A DNA stretch of 35,510 nt from Bacteroidia bacterium (GTDB lineage Bacteria; Bacteroidota; Bacteroidia; Bacteroidales; UBA932). Position numbers and translations under genes: made by a program. The notes beneath the pieces are model-generated. The model was not told the origin of the DNA. It saw nothing but the letters and a program-made list of their open reading frames with translations, and searched no databases. The DNA is taken from assembly GCA_030537315.1 (NCBI GenBank), contig JAUNNZ010000023.1, forward strand, positions 1-35,510, written 5' to 3'. Positions 17,399 through 25,073 of the stretch are shown piece after piece; the first letter of the stretch is position 1, and each line of letters starts with the position of its first letter.

Positions 17399-19485
17399 AA
17401 GCTGTTCAAAGCTGAGCCTGCACGGAACCAGGCAATCTGTTGTTCGTTATAGGTATGCGTCGCGTAGATGGTTTCGCGGGAACCGTCGGCGTGACGGAGG
17501 TCGATGGCGAGAGAGTGTCCCGGCGCGATTCTGGCGCATCGGATTGTAATCTTGTCGCCGGACAGTATCCTGTTGTAGCAGAGCGGGTCGGCAAAGGTGA
17601 GCGCAAGCACGCCCTGCTTCTTGAGATTGGTCTCGTGTATGCGCGCGAAACTCTTTGCGAGCACGACCTTGACGCCGAGGAAACGAGGCTCCATGGCGGC
17701 GTGCTCGCGGCTTGATCCCTCGCCGTAGTTGTCCTCGGCCACGATGATGCTCTGGCCGAGTTCCTTTGCGCGAGGCGCAACAGGGCCGGATTCACCGGTA
17801 AAGGCATCTGTCGCTCCGAGAAGCAGATTCTCGGAGATGTTCTGAAGGTGTCCGCGGTATTTGAGCCAAGGACCGGCCATCGAGATGTGGTCTGTCGTGC
17901 ATTTGCCTTTGACCTTTATGAGAAGCGGGAGGTCGGTGAAGTCCTCGCCGTTCCAAGGCTCGAAAGGCTTCAGCTTCTGAAGACGTTCGCTTGCCGGGTT
18001 GATGACAGGTTCAGGGCTGCCCGGCTTAGGGGCTGTCATCCCGCTGTCACAGGCTGCGAATCCTTCCGGAGGAAGCTCCGGCCCCTCGGGGGCGTTGAGC
18101 CCTGCGGGAATCTCGAATCTGCCGCTGAAAGCGAATGCTACCGCGACGGCAGGGGACACGATGAAAGCGTGTGTGTTCGGGTTGCCGTCGGCGCGTTTCG
18201 CGAAGTTCCTGTTGAATGAGGTCACGATGGAGTTGCGGCGGGTGTTGTCTTCCGTCTGGCGCTTCCACTGACCGATGCATGGACCGCAGGCATTGGTCAT
18301 TATGACCGCTCCGGCCTCGCGGAGCGTGGCGAGGATGCCGTCGCGCTCGGCCGTGGCCTTGATGCGCTCGCTGCCTGGGTTGACGATGAGCTTCGCCTTC
18401 GGCTGAAGGCCCATGTCAAGCGCCGCGCGTGCAGCTGCCGCCGCGCGTGCCAGATCCTGGTATGAAGAGTTCGTGCAGGAGCCGATGAGACTCACCTCCA
18501 CGTCGGCCGGGAAATCGTTTTCTGCGACGCGTTCCCGCATCTTGCTGAGAGGGCAGGCTGCGTCCGGTGTGAACGGGCCGTTGACGTATGGCTCAAGTTC
18601 CGAAAGGTTGATGTCTATGACCCTGTCATAATATTTTTCCGGTTCGGCGATCACTTCGGGGTCTGCCTGGAGATTGGCGCTGTTGGCGCGTGCCTTTGCG
18701 GCCTCCTTTGCCCGGCCGGTGGCCTCGAGATACTGTGCCATCTTCTCGTCGAAAGGGAAGACTGAACAGGTGGCGCCCACTTCTGCGCCCATGTTGCAGA
18801 TGGTGGCCTTGCCGGTGCAGGAGATGCTCTCGGCACCAGGGCCGAAATATTCGATTATGGCGTTGGTGCCGCCCTTGACGGTAAGGATTCCGGCAAGCTT
18901 CAGGATGACGTCCTTCGGGGACGCCCAGCCGCTGAGTTCGCCGGTGAGGTGTACGCCTATGATCTTAGGGACCTTGAGTTCCCATTCCATTCCGGTCATG
19001 ACGTCGACGGCATCCGCGCCGCCGACACCTATTGCAAGCATTCCGAGGCCGCCGGCGTTAGGGGTGTGCGAATCGGTTCCGACCATCATTCCGCCGGGGA
19101 ATGCGTAGTTCTCGAGAACGATCTGGTGGATGATGCCTGCGCCCGGTTTCCAGAAATCCATACCATAGCGGGCTGCGGCGCTGCCGAGGAAGTCATACAC
19201 TTCCTTGTTCGTCTTCATGGCTTCCGGCAGGTCCTTCTCCACGCCGCATTTTGCGCAGATGAGGTGGTCGCAGTGGATGCTTGTAGGTACGCTGGTGGAC
19301 TGCTTGCCGGCGTTCATGAACTGCAGGACCGCCATCTGGGCGGTTGCGTCCTGCATCGCCACGCGGTCCGGACGGAAAGTGGCGTACTGCCCCCTTTCAG
19401 GGAGTGTGGATTTCTTGTGATAGAGGTGATTACGGAGAATTTTTTCGGCCAAGGTACTCGGCCGGTTCTTCACTTCTGGGTCCAT
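17386..19485 (-). CDS. acn: Aconitate hydratase
   Basis: 699 residues. Isomerises citrate to isocitrate using a [4Fe-4S] cluster; the three ligands are Cys337 (IGSCTNSSY), Cys400 and Cys403 ([10 protein letters not shown]). Substrate motifs are [11 protein letters not shown] near 137 and the C-terminal swivel domain motif [18 protein letters not shown]. The length is nearer to the mitochondrial/short aconitase group than to E. coli AcnA (about 890). First gene of acn-icd-gltA, divergent from the aminotransferase gene with 83 bases between start codons. The cluster is ordered as the reactions run except that gltA is last. Confidence 0.93.
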   Translation of the reverse strand: MDPEVKNRPSTLAEKILRNHLYHKKSTLPERGQYATFRPDRVAMQDATAQMAVLQFMNAGKQSTSVPTSIHCDHLICAKCGVEKDLPEAMKTNKEVYDFLGSAAARYGMDFWKPGAGIIHQIVLENYAFPGGMMVGTDSHTPNAGGLGMLAIGVGGADAVDVMTGMEWELKVPKIIGVHLTGELSGWASPKDVILKLAGILTVKGGTNAIIEYFGPGAESISCTGKATICNMGAEVGATCSVFPFDEKMAQYLEATGRAKEAAKARANSANLQADPEVIAEPEKYYDRVIDINLSELEPYVNGPFTPDAACPLSKMRERVAENDFPADVEVSLIGSCTNSSYQDLARAAAAARAALDMGLQPKAKLIVNPGSERIKATAERDGILATLREAGAVIMTNACGPCIGQWKRQTEDNTRRNSIVTSFNRNFAKRADGNPNTHAFIVSPAVAVAFAFSGRFEIPAGLNAPEGPELPPEGFAACDSGMTAPKPGSPEPVINPASERLQKLKPFEPWNGEDFTDLPLLIKVKGKCTTDHISMAGPWLKYRGHLQNISENLLLGATDAFTGESGPVAPRAKELGQSIIVAEDNYGEGSSREHAAMEPRFLGVKVVLAKSFARIHETNLKKQGVLALTFADPLCYNRILSGDKITIRCARIAPGHSLAIDLRHADGSRETIYATHTYNEQQIAWFRAGSALNSLCKQ

Positions 19486-19515
19486 ACTAACTAACCAAAT
19501 TTTACTAACCGGAGT

Positions 19516-19543
19516 GCAATATAAACATTTTTTCGTATATTCG
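19516..19543. promoter_or_regulatory. Putative divergent promoter boxes between acn and the aminotransferase gene
   Basis: On the plus strand TATATTCG (19536-19543) fits TAnnTTTG with one mismatch, 25 bases before the aminotransferase ATG. On the minus strand TATATTGC (19523-19516) is a weaker candidate for acn. The intergenic space is only 83 bases and AT-rich, so both promoters must lie here. Confidence 0.4.
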
Positions 19544-19568
19544 CAATGTTAGTAGTAATTCAACCGTT

Positions 19569-20780
19569 ATGTTAAGTATTTCTCAAAAAGCTCAGACAAT
19601 GCCGGCTTCTGCCATCAGAAAGCTGGTGCCGTTCTCTGACAAGGCGGAGGCGGAAGGAATCAAAGTGTATCACCTCAATGTCGGCGCTCCTGATATCAAG
19701 TCACCGGACTGCGCGATAGATGCAGTTGTGGACAAGTGCAAGAACATGCACCATCTCTCCTACACGAATTCAGCGGGTCTTATGGAGCTCAGGAAGGGCA
19801 TGGTTGAGAAGTATTATAAGAAGATAGGTATAGACATAGAGGTCCCTGAACTTCTTATCGACGTTGCGGGCAGCGAGGCATTCGCCGTGGCTATGCAGAT
19901 CGCGGCCGACAAGGGCGACGAAATCATCGTCATCGAGCCTTTCTACACAAACTACCAGACTTTCGCTTTCCTCAATGGCATAACCCTCAGGACCGTCCAC
20001 ACCGACATCCGTCAGGGATTCGACATCCCGGGCATCGAGGAGTTCGAGAAGGTTTACAATCCCGGCAAGACCAAGGCTGTCCTCATCAGCAACCCTTGCA
20101 ACCCTTCAGGCAAGCTTTTCTCAAAGGAAGAAATGCTTCAGATAGGCGAATTCTGCAAGAAGCATGACCTGTTCCTCATCTCCGACGAGGTCTATCGTGA
20201 GTTCTGCTATACCGACGAGCCTCACTTCAGCGCGATGAACATCCCCGGCTGTGAGCAGAACGTCATCCTGGTTGATTCAGTATCAAAACGTTATAATCTT
20301 TGCGGTGCACGTATCGGCTGCATCGTTTCACACAATAAGGACGTAATGGCGGCCGCACTCAAGTTCGCGCAGTCACGCCTCTGTCCTCCGGTCCTTGGCC
20401 AGTACGCCTCCATCGGCGCGCTTGACACCCCTCAGAGTTATTTCGACGCCGTTAAGGAGGAGTACATCCGCCGTCGCGACACCGCAGTCGAGGCTCTGAA
20501 CGCTATGCCTGGCGTTTTCGCTCCAAAACCTCTCGGTGCCTTCTACACCGTGGTCGAACTTCCTATCGACAACGCTGAGAATTTCGCCAAGTGGCTGCTC
20601 ACCGAATTCCGCATAGACGGCGAGACCGTGATGGTCACTCCTGCTGCTTCATTCTACCGCACTCCGGGCTGCGGCCTCAACCAGGTCCGCATTGCCTATG
20701 TGCTTGAAGTCCCACTCCTCAAACGTGCGATGACGATCCTTGCCGAGGCCCTCAAGGCTTATCCAGGCAGGACAATATGA
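19569..20780 (+). CDS. PLP-dependent class I/II aminotransferase (aspartate-aminotransferase-like)
   Basis: 403 residues. Fold-type I aminotransferase: LNVGAPDIKSPD near the N-terminus binds substrate, VAGSEAFAVAMQ is the cofactor phosphate turn, NPCNPSGKLFS contains the conserved Asn, ISDEVYREF the Asp and Tyr, DSVSKRYNLCGARIG the PLP-binding Lys, and QVRIAYVLE the carboxylate-binding Arg. The amino-acid substrate cannot be told. The stop overlaps the lactonase start by 4 bases (ATGA), so it heads the sugar-oxidation run. A clear paralogue lies at 30692-31888 with the same opening motif (QxAQxMPxSxIRKLxP). Confidence 0.88.
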   Translation: MLSISQKAQTMPASAIRKLVPFSDKAEAEGIKVYHLNVGAPDIKSPDCAIDAVVDKCKNMHHLSYTNSAGLMELRKGMVEKYYKKIGIDIEVPELLIDVAGSEAFAVAMQIAADKGDEIIVIEPFYTNYQTFAFLNGITLRTVHTDIRQGFDIPGIEEFEKVYNPGKTKAVLISNPCNPSGKLFSKEEMLQIGEFCKKHDLFLISDEVYREFCYTDEPHFSAMNIPGCEQNVILVDSVSKRYNLCGARIGCIVSHNKDVMAAALKFAQSRLCPPVLGQYASIGALDTPQSYFDAVKEEYIRRRDTAVEALNAMPGVFAPKPLGAFYTVVELPIDNAENFAKWLLTEFRIDGETVMVTPAASFYRTPGCGLNQVRIAYVLEVPLLKRAMTILAEALKAYPGRTI

Positions 20781-21673
20781 CAATAATCGACGCTCATTCG
20801 CATCTCTGGCTCCGCCAGGATACGACGGTTGACGGACAGAGAATATACCCGACGGGGCGGGGCAGGGCGATGTTCTTCGGTGAAGAACGTCAGATGCTTC
20901 CTCCGTTCATGACAGACGGCACCAACACCGCTGAGGTTTTCCTTGCAAATATGGATTACGCTCAGGTCGGCGGTGCCGTCGTCGTTCAGGAAATCATCGA
21001 CGGCAACCAGGACAGCTATCTTGCTTCAGTGCAGGAACGCTACCCCGACAGGTTCTTCTGCTGCGCCCTGCTTGACCTTGACGCCTGCGTGAAGGCCGGC
21101 GGCAAGCTGTCTTGCGACGGGTTCCGCGGTGTCGCGGTGCCCGGACACCGCGCCCATACCAGCCTGCTGGACCCGGCGGCGGTCGCTGTTTTCAAGGAAA
21201 TTGAGTCCCGCGGACTGATATTGTCAATGTGCCTTGCAGATGATGCCCGTCAGATTGCGGAATTCCGCGAAATCATCCAGGAATGTCCCCGCCTGAAAGT
21301 GGCGGTGGGCCATTTCGGAATGGTCACGGGTGAGCATTGGATGGAGCAGATCCGTCTTGCGCACGCACCGAACGTTTCGGTTGAGGCGGGTGGCATCACA
21401 TGGCTTTACAACAGCGAGTTCTATCCGTATCCTTCCGCAGTGCAGTCCATCCGCCGGGCTGCCGACGAAGTCGGAATGGAAAAACTGATGTGGGGCAGCG
21501 ATTATCCGCGCACGATCTGCGCCATTACCTACAGGATGAGTTATGACTTCGTGCTGAAGTCGGACCTCCTGACCACAGATGAAAAGTCTGCATTCCTGGG
21601 AGAGAACGCGGTCCGTTTCTATGGCTTCCGCAATCTCCCCGAACTGCCGTACATAAAAAACATGTCTGAATGA
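20777..21673 (+). CDS. Amidohydrolase-2 family hydrolase, probable sugar lactonase (L-fuconolactonase-like)
   Basis: 298 residues. TIM-barrel metal-dependent hydrolase: DAHSHLW at residues 5-11 is the first metal-binding HxH motif, VAVGHFGMV near 180 gives a further His, and WGSDYPRT near 237 the catalytic Asp. Members of this group (COG3618-like) open sugar 1,5-lactones such as L-fuconolactone or L-rhamnonolactone. Context supports this: it is overlapped by 4 bases on both sides, by an aminotransferase upstream and a FucP-like permease downstream, and an L-galactose/L-fucose dehydrogenase-like aldo/keto reductase is in the same run. Substrate is inferred, not shown. Confidence 0.75.
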   Translation: MTIIDAHSHLWLRQDTTVDGQRIYPTGRGRAMFFGEERQMLPPFMTDGTNTAEVFLANMDYAQVGGAVVVQEIIDGNQDSYLASVQERYPDRFFCCALLDLDACVKAGGKLSCDGFRGVAVPGHRAHTSLLDPAAVAVFKEIESRGLILSMCLADDARQIAEFREIIQECPRLKVAVGHFGMVTGEHWMEQIRLAHAPNVSVEAGGITWLYNSEFYPYPSAVQSIRRAADEVGMEKLMWGSDYPRTICAITYRMSYDFVLKSDLLTTDEKSAFLGENAVRFYGFRNLPELPYIKNMSE

Positions 21674-22920
21674 AAACTGATAACAAAAACCGCAACCTGC
21701 TGCCTCTGGTACTGATTTTCTCACTCTTCTTCCTGTGGGCGATCAGCAACAACCTCCTTTCTTCGATGGTCAAGAAGATGATGACCATCTTCGAGATGAA
21801 CCAGGCCAGCGCAGAACTTATCGAGACCTCCTATTGGCTTGCCTATTTCCTGATACCTATCCCGATAGCCGTCTTCATGAAACGGTTCAGCTACAAGGCC
21901 GGCATCGTGCTGGGACTGCTCGTGGCGGCGGTGGGAGGACTCATGTTCCTTCCGGCCGCAGCGGCCAACAGTTTCCCGCTGTATCTGTGCGTCTTCTTCA
22001 TCGTCGCAATCGGCATGTGCGTTCTTGAAACTGCAGCCAATCCTTACGTCACCGAACTCGGAGACCCTGCAACCGCGCCGCGCCGACTTAACCTGGCGCA
22101 GGCTTTCAACGGCCTCGGCGGTTTTCTCGCCGCGATGGTGCTCAGCAAGGTGGTTCTTGGAGATGACTTCACAAAGGCGACGCTTCCGGCCGACTATCCC
22201 GGCGGATGGGATGGCTTCGTGCAGACGGAAAGTCATAATTTCAAGGTGACTTACGTTATTTTCGGCATCCTGCTGATCGTGATCGCCGTGATCTTCATAT
22301 TCTCGAAACTTCCGAAGATTCAGGAGGAAGAAGGGCAGGGAAGCGGCAAGCTGCTTTCCTTCGGAGTGCTGAAGCGCAGGCATCTGCGTAACGGCGTGAT
22401 CGCCCAGTTCTTCTATAATGGCGGCCAGACAGCCGTCAACAGCCTTTTCCTTGTGTACTGCATCAATTACACCGGAATGACTGTGAGCCAGGCTACGACA
22501 TTCTTCGGCATCTATATGCTGTGCTTCCTCCTCGGCCGCTGGATAGGAACGACGCTGATGGTAAGGTTCAAGCCTCAGAACATGCTGGTGTTCTATGCTC
22601 TCGCGAATGTCCTGCTCTGCTTCTTCGTATGCGTGGTCGGAGGACGTGCGGCCGTATATGCGATGCTTGGCATATCTTTCTTCATGTCAATCATTTACCC
22701 TACGCAGTTCTCTCTTGCAGTGCGTGACCTCAAGGGTGACACCAAGAGCGGCTCGGCCTTCCTTGTGATGGCCATCGTGGGCAATTCGATAATCCCTCTC
22801 CTTACTGCGTATGTACAAAAGTCACTCGCGAATCCGAGTGTGGCATATTTCATCCCTTTGATCTGTTTCGCCGTCTGCGCCTGGTATGGCTGGCGGGGAT
22901 ATAAACTTGAGAAATGTTAG
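21670..22920 (+). CDS. fucP: FucP-like sugar:proton symporter (major facilitator superfamily)
   Basis: 416 residues with about 12 membrane helices. LFFLWAISNNL near 18 and the highly specific GMCVLETAANPYVTELG near 117 identify the FucP branch, which imports L-fucose or related hexoses with a proton. RRLNLAQAFNGLG, FFMSIIYPTQFSL and DTKSGSAFLVMAIVG are further branch motifs. The Glu equivalent to E. coli Glu135 is kept (LETAANP), but the position of E. coli Asp46 (NNLND) appears as Ser here (NNLLS), as in other Bacteroidota relatives that I recall. Overlaps the lactonase by 4 bases and the dehydrogenase by 7. Sugar specificity is uncertain. Confidence 0.82.
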   Translation: MKTDNKNRNLLPLVLIFSLFFLWAISNNLLSSMVKKMMTIFEMNQASAELIETSYWLAYFLIPIPIAVFMKRFSYKAGIVLGLLVAAVGGLMFLPAAAANSFPLYLCVFFIVAIGMCVLETAANPYVTELGDPATAPRRLNLAQAFNGLGGFLAAMVLSKVVLGDDFTKATLPADYPGGWDGFVQTESHNFKVTYVIFGILLIVIAVIFIFSKLPKIQEEEGQGSGKLLSFGVLKRRHLRNGVIAQFFYNGGQTAVNSLFLVYCINYTGMTVSQATTFFGIYMLCFLLGRWIGTTLMVRFKPQNMLVFYALANVLLCFFVCVVGGRAAVYAMLGISFFMSIIYPTQFSLAVRDLKGDTKSGSAFLVMAIVGNSIIPLLTAYVQKSLANPSVAYFIPLICFAVCAWYGWRGYKLEKC

Positions 22921-23900
22921 CTGTCAAGATTTTCGAGCCGGGCAAGGCCGGCGTCTGTGAAGTTGAGGCACCTGTCTGCGGAGCGGGCGAGGTGCTGGTT
23001 AAAATACATTATGCCGGTTTCTGCGGATCGGATCTGAACACTTTCCGCGGGGCCAACGGGATGGTCTCCTATCCACGTATCCCCGGCCACGAAATCGGCG
23101 CTACCATAGCAGAGATCGGTTCTGATGTCCCGGCCGGATTCAAGGTCGGCCAGGCTGTCACCCTCAATCCGTACACCAACTGCGGCCATTGCGCATCCTG
23201 CCGCCGCGGTCGCGTGAATGCCTGCGAGAACAATGAGACGCTCGGCGTGCAGCGTGACGGCGCGATGAAGGAATTCATCGCCGTGCCGTGGCAGAAAGTC
23301 ATTCCGTGCGACGGAGTCAGCCTTCGCGACGCCGCTCTGATTGAGCCTATGAGCGTGGGGTTCCACGCCGTTGACCGCGGCCGCGTGTCTGATACCGACG
23401 TCGTTATGGTCATCGGATGCGGTATGGTGGGCCTGGGCGCTGTGGTACGCGCTGTCCTGCGCGGCGCGACAGTGATCGCCGCGGACCTGGATGATGAGAA
23501 ACTTGCGCTTGCAAGGAAACTTGGCGCAACGTTCACTTATAATACTGCCTCAGAATGGACCGGCCTTCCTGATCCTGATGTGGTGATCGAAGCGGTGGGC
23601 GCAGTCCCTACATACCAGCTGGCGGTGAACCGCGTGGCTTTCACGGGACGCATCGTCTGCATCGGCTATGCCAAGTCGGACGTGGCGCTGCCTACCGGTC
23701 TCTTCGTGAAGAAGGAGCTTGACATCATGGGCTCCCGTAATGCGAATCCGTCTGATTTCGAGGCGGTTATAAAATATGTCCGCAATCACGACGTCTCGCA
23801 GTTCGTGTCCGGAATCGTGAAACCTTCCGATGTGCAGAAGGCGCTTTCCGACTGGGCCGCAGCTCCTGGCAAAGTGTTCAGGACACTGGTTGCATTTTGA
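22914..23900 (+). CDS. Zinc-dependent alcohol/sugar dehydrogenase (MDR family)
   Basis: 328 residues. Medium-chain dehydrogenase: catalytic zinc ligands in GFCGSD (Cys) and PGHEIGA (His, Glu), structural zinc cluster NCGHCASCRRGRVNACENN (four Cys), and the Rossmann motif VIGCGMVGLGAV near 160 followed by Asp in AADLDDEK, which suggests NAD use. Related to sorbitol, L-idonate and galactitol-phosphate dehydrogenases. In this operon it probably oxidises an intermediate of L-fucose or a related deoxysugar acid; the exact step is unknown. ATG overlaps the permease stop by 7 bases. Confidence 0.8.
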   Translation: MLAVKIFEPGKAGVCEVEAPVCGAGEVLVKIHYAGFCGSDLNTFRGANGMVSYPRIPGHEIGATIAEIGSDVPAGFKVGQAVTLNPYTNCGHCASCRRGRVNACENNETLGVQRDGAMKEFIAVPWQKVIPCDGVSLRDAALIEPMSVGFHAVDRGRVSDTDVVMVIGCGMVGLGAVVRAVLRGATVIAADLDDEKLALARKLGATFTYNTASEWTGLPDPDVVIEAVGAVPTYQLAVNRVAFTGRIVCIGYAKSDVALPTGLFVKKELDIMGSRNANPSDFEAVIKYVRNHDVSQFVSGIVKPSDVQKALSDWAAAPGKVFRTLVAF

Positions 23901-23924
23901 TATTAAAACCAATACTGATAACCA

Positions 23925-24857
23925 ATGGAGTACAGAGAATTGGGCAAGACAGGCCTGAAACTGTCGGCACTTGCTTTCGGCGCGTCCAGCCTCGGCGGGG
24001 TTTTCCACTCATTGAGGGAGGAGGACGGCATCAAGGCGGTGCATACTGCCGTTGACAACGGCATCAATTTCATCGATGTTTCACCATATTATGGCCATCT
24101 GAAGGCGGAAATGGTGCTTGGCAAGGCCCTGCGCGAGATTCCGCGCGACAAGTATATACTTTCTACCAAGGTCGGCCGTTACGGGAAGGACGGTGTCAAT
24201 ACCTGGGATTATTCTGCAGCCCGTGCACGTGCGTCGGTGTTTGAAAGTATGGAGCGCCTCGGCGTTGACTACATCGACCTCATCAATGTCCACGATATCG
24301 AGTTCGCCGACCTTGAACAGGTAGCGTTTGAAACGCTTCCAGCCTTGGTGGAGCTCCGCGAAAAAGGTTTCGTGGGTCACGTGGGCATCACGGACCTGCA
24401 GCTCCCGAACCTCAAATGGGTGGTTGAGCACGTTCCCGCAGGCACTGTGGAGAGTGTGCTGAATTTCTGCCACTATTGCCTCTGCGACGATGCACTGATG
24501 GATGATATAGACTTCTTCCTCAGCCGCGGCATCGGCGTCATCAACGCCAGCCCTCTTTCAATGGGACTTCTCTCCCAGCGCGGCGCCCCGGACTGGCACC
24601 CGGCCCCGGCGGCCCTTCACGAGGCCTGCCGCAAGGCCTGCGACTATTGCAACAGCGTGGGGTACCCGATCGAGAAACTTGCAATCCAGTATTCTGTAGG
24701 CGAGCCTAGGATCAGCGCCAACCTCTTCAGCAGCACCAGTCCTGCCAATGTCCTCAAGAACATAGAGTACATTTCGGAGCCTGCCGATCCGGAACTCCTG
24801 GCAAAGGTCCGCTCCATCATCGGTGACGCTTTCCGCCTTACCTGGAAGAACAGCTGA
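23925..24857 (+). CDS. Aldo/keto reductase, L-galactose/L-fucose 1-dehydrogenase-like
   Basis: 310 residues. Starts MEYRELGKTGLKLSALAFGASSLGG. The catalytic tetrad is visible: Asp and Tyr in FIDVSPYYG, Lys in LSTKVGRYG and His in NVHDIEF. The runs SSLGGVF, RLGVDYIDLINVHDIEFADL and GVINASPLSMGLL...PDWHPAP are close to plant L-galactose dehydrogenase and to bacterial D-threo-aldose (L-fucose) 1-dehydrogenases as I know them. L-fucose is 6-deoxy-L-galactose, so the likely reaction is oxidation of L-fucose to its 1,5-lactone, which the lactonase at 20777-21673 would open. 24 bases separate it from the zinc dehydrogenase; a strong terminator follows. Confidence 0.82.
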   Translation: MEYRELGKTGLKLSALAFGASSLGGVFHSLREEDGIKAVHTAVDNGINFIDVSPYYGHLKAEMVLGKALREIPRDKYILSTKVGRYGKDGVNTWDYSAARARASVFESMERLGVDYIDLINVHDIEFADLEQVAFETLPALVELREKGFVGHVGITDLQLPNLKWVVEHVPAGTVESVLNFCHYCLCDDALMDDIDFFLSRGIGVINASPLSMGLLSQRGAPDWHPAPAALHEACRKACDYCNSVGYPIEKLAIQYSVGEPRISANLFSSTSPANVLKNIEYISEPADPELLAKVRSIIGDAFRLTWKNS

Positions 24858-24872
24858 TGCCTGCGGGAAAGA

Positions 24873-24917
24873 AAAAAGTTGAACGGACGCGAGTCACTCG
24901 CGTCCGTTCAACTTTTT
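24873..24917. terminator. Bidirectional intrinsic terminator with a perfect 20-base-pair stem
   Basis: Arms 24873-24892 and 24898-24917 are perfect reverse complements (AAAAAGTTGAACGGACGCGA and its complement) with a 5-base loop. The A/T ends give a T-run in both directions, so it can end both the aldo/keto reductase transcript and the convergent tRNA transcript. Bases 24887-24907 are the exact reverse complement of the palindrome core in rfbD. Confidence 0.9.
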
Positions 24918-24918
24918 G

Positions 24919-24993
24919 TGAGGCTTAGCAGATTTGAACTGCTGACCTCTTGCCTGTCAAGCAAGCGCTCTAAACCAACTGAGCTAAAGCCTC
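24919..24993 (-). tRNA. tRNA-Val (anticodon GAC)
   Basis: 75 bases that fold as a full cloverleaf: acceptor GAGGCTT/AAGCCTC, D arm GCTC/GAGC, anticodon stem CTTGC/GCAAG with loop TTGACAG (anticodon GAC, reading GUC), a five-base variable loop, T arm AGCAG/CTGCT with loop TTCAAAT, and discriminator A. CCA is not encoded, common in Bacteroidota. Transcribed from an exact-consensus promoter 11 bases upstream of the gene. Confidence 0.93.
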
Positions 24994-25004
24994 GAATGCG
25001 GTGG

Positions 25005-25035
25005 CAAAGGTAAGAAGAATTCGTGAATGAACAAA
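25005..25035 (-). promoter_or_regulatory. Promoter of tRNA-Val, exact Bacteroides consensus
   Basis: On the minus strand TTTG (25035-25032), a 19-base spacer and TACCTTTG (25012-25005) match the -33/-7 consensus TTTG-N19-TAnnTTTG exactly. The -7 box ends 11 bases before the tRNA 5' end. Confidence 0.85.
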
Positions 25036-25048
25036 TACAAATAATTCT

Positions 25049-25056
25049 TATCTTTG
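25049..25056 (+). promoter_or_regulatory. -7 promoter box before fakA
   Basis: TATCTTTG matches TAnnTTTG exactly, 17 bases before the fakA ATG at 25074. No TTTG is seen at the -33 distance. It is divergent from, and only 13 bases away from, the tRNA promoter. Confidence 0.55.
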
Positions 25057-25073
25057 TATGATATACAAATTTG

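Noticed and set aside
18949-19494. Plus-strand open frame opposite acn
   Set aside because: Composition is that of an antisense shadow; the aconitase motifs on the minus strand are unambiguous.
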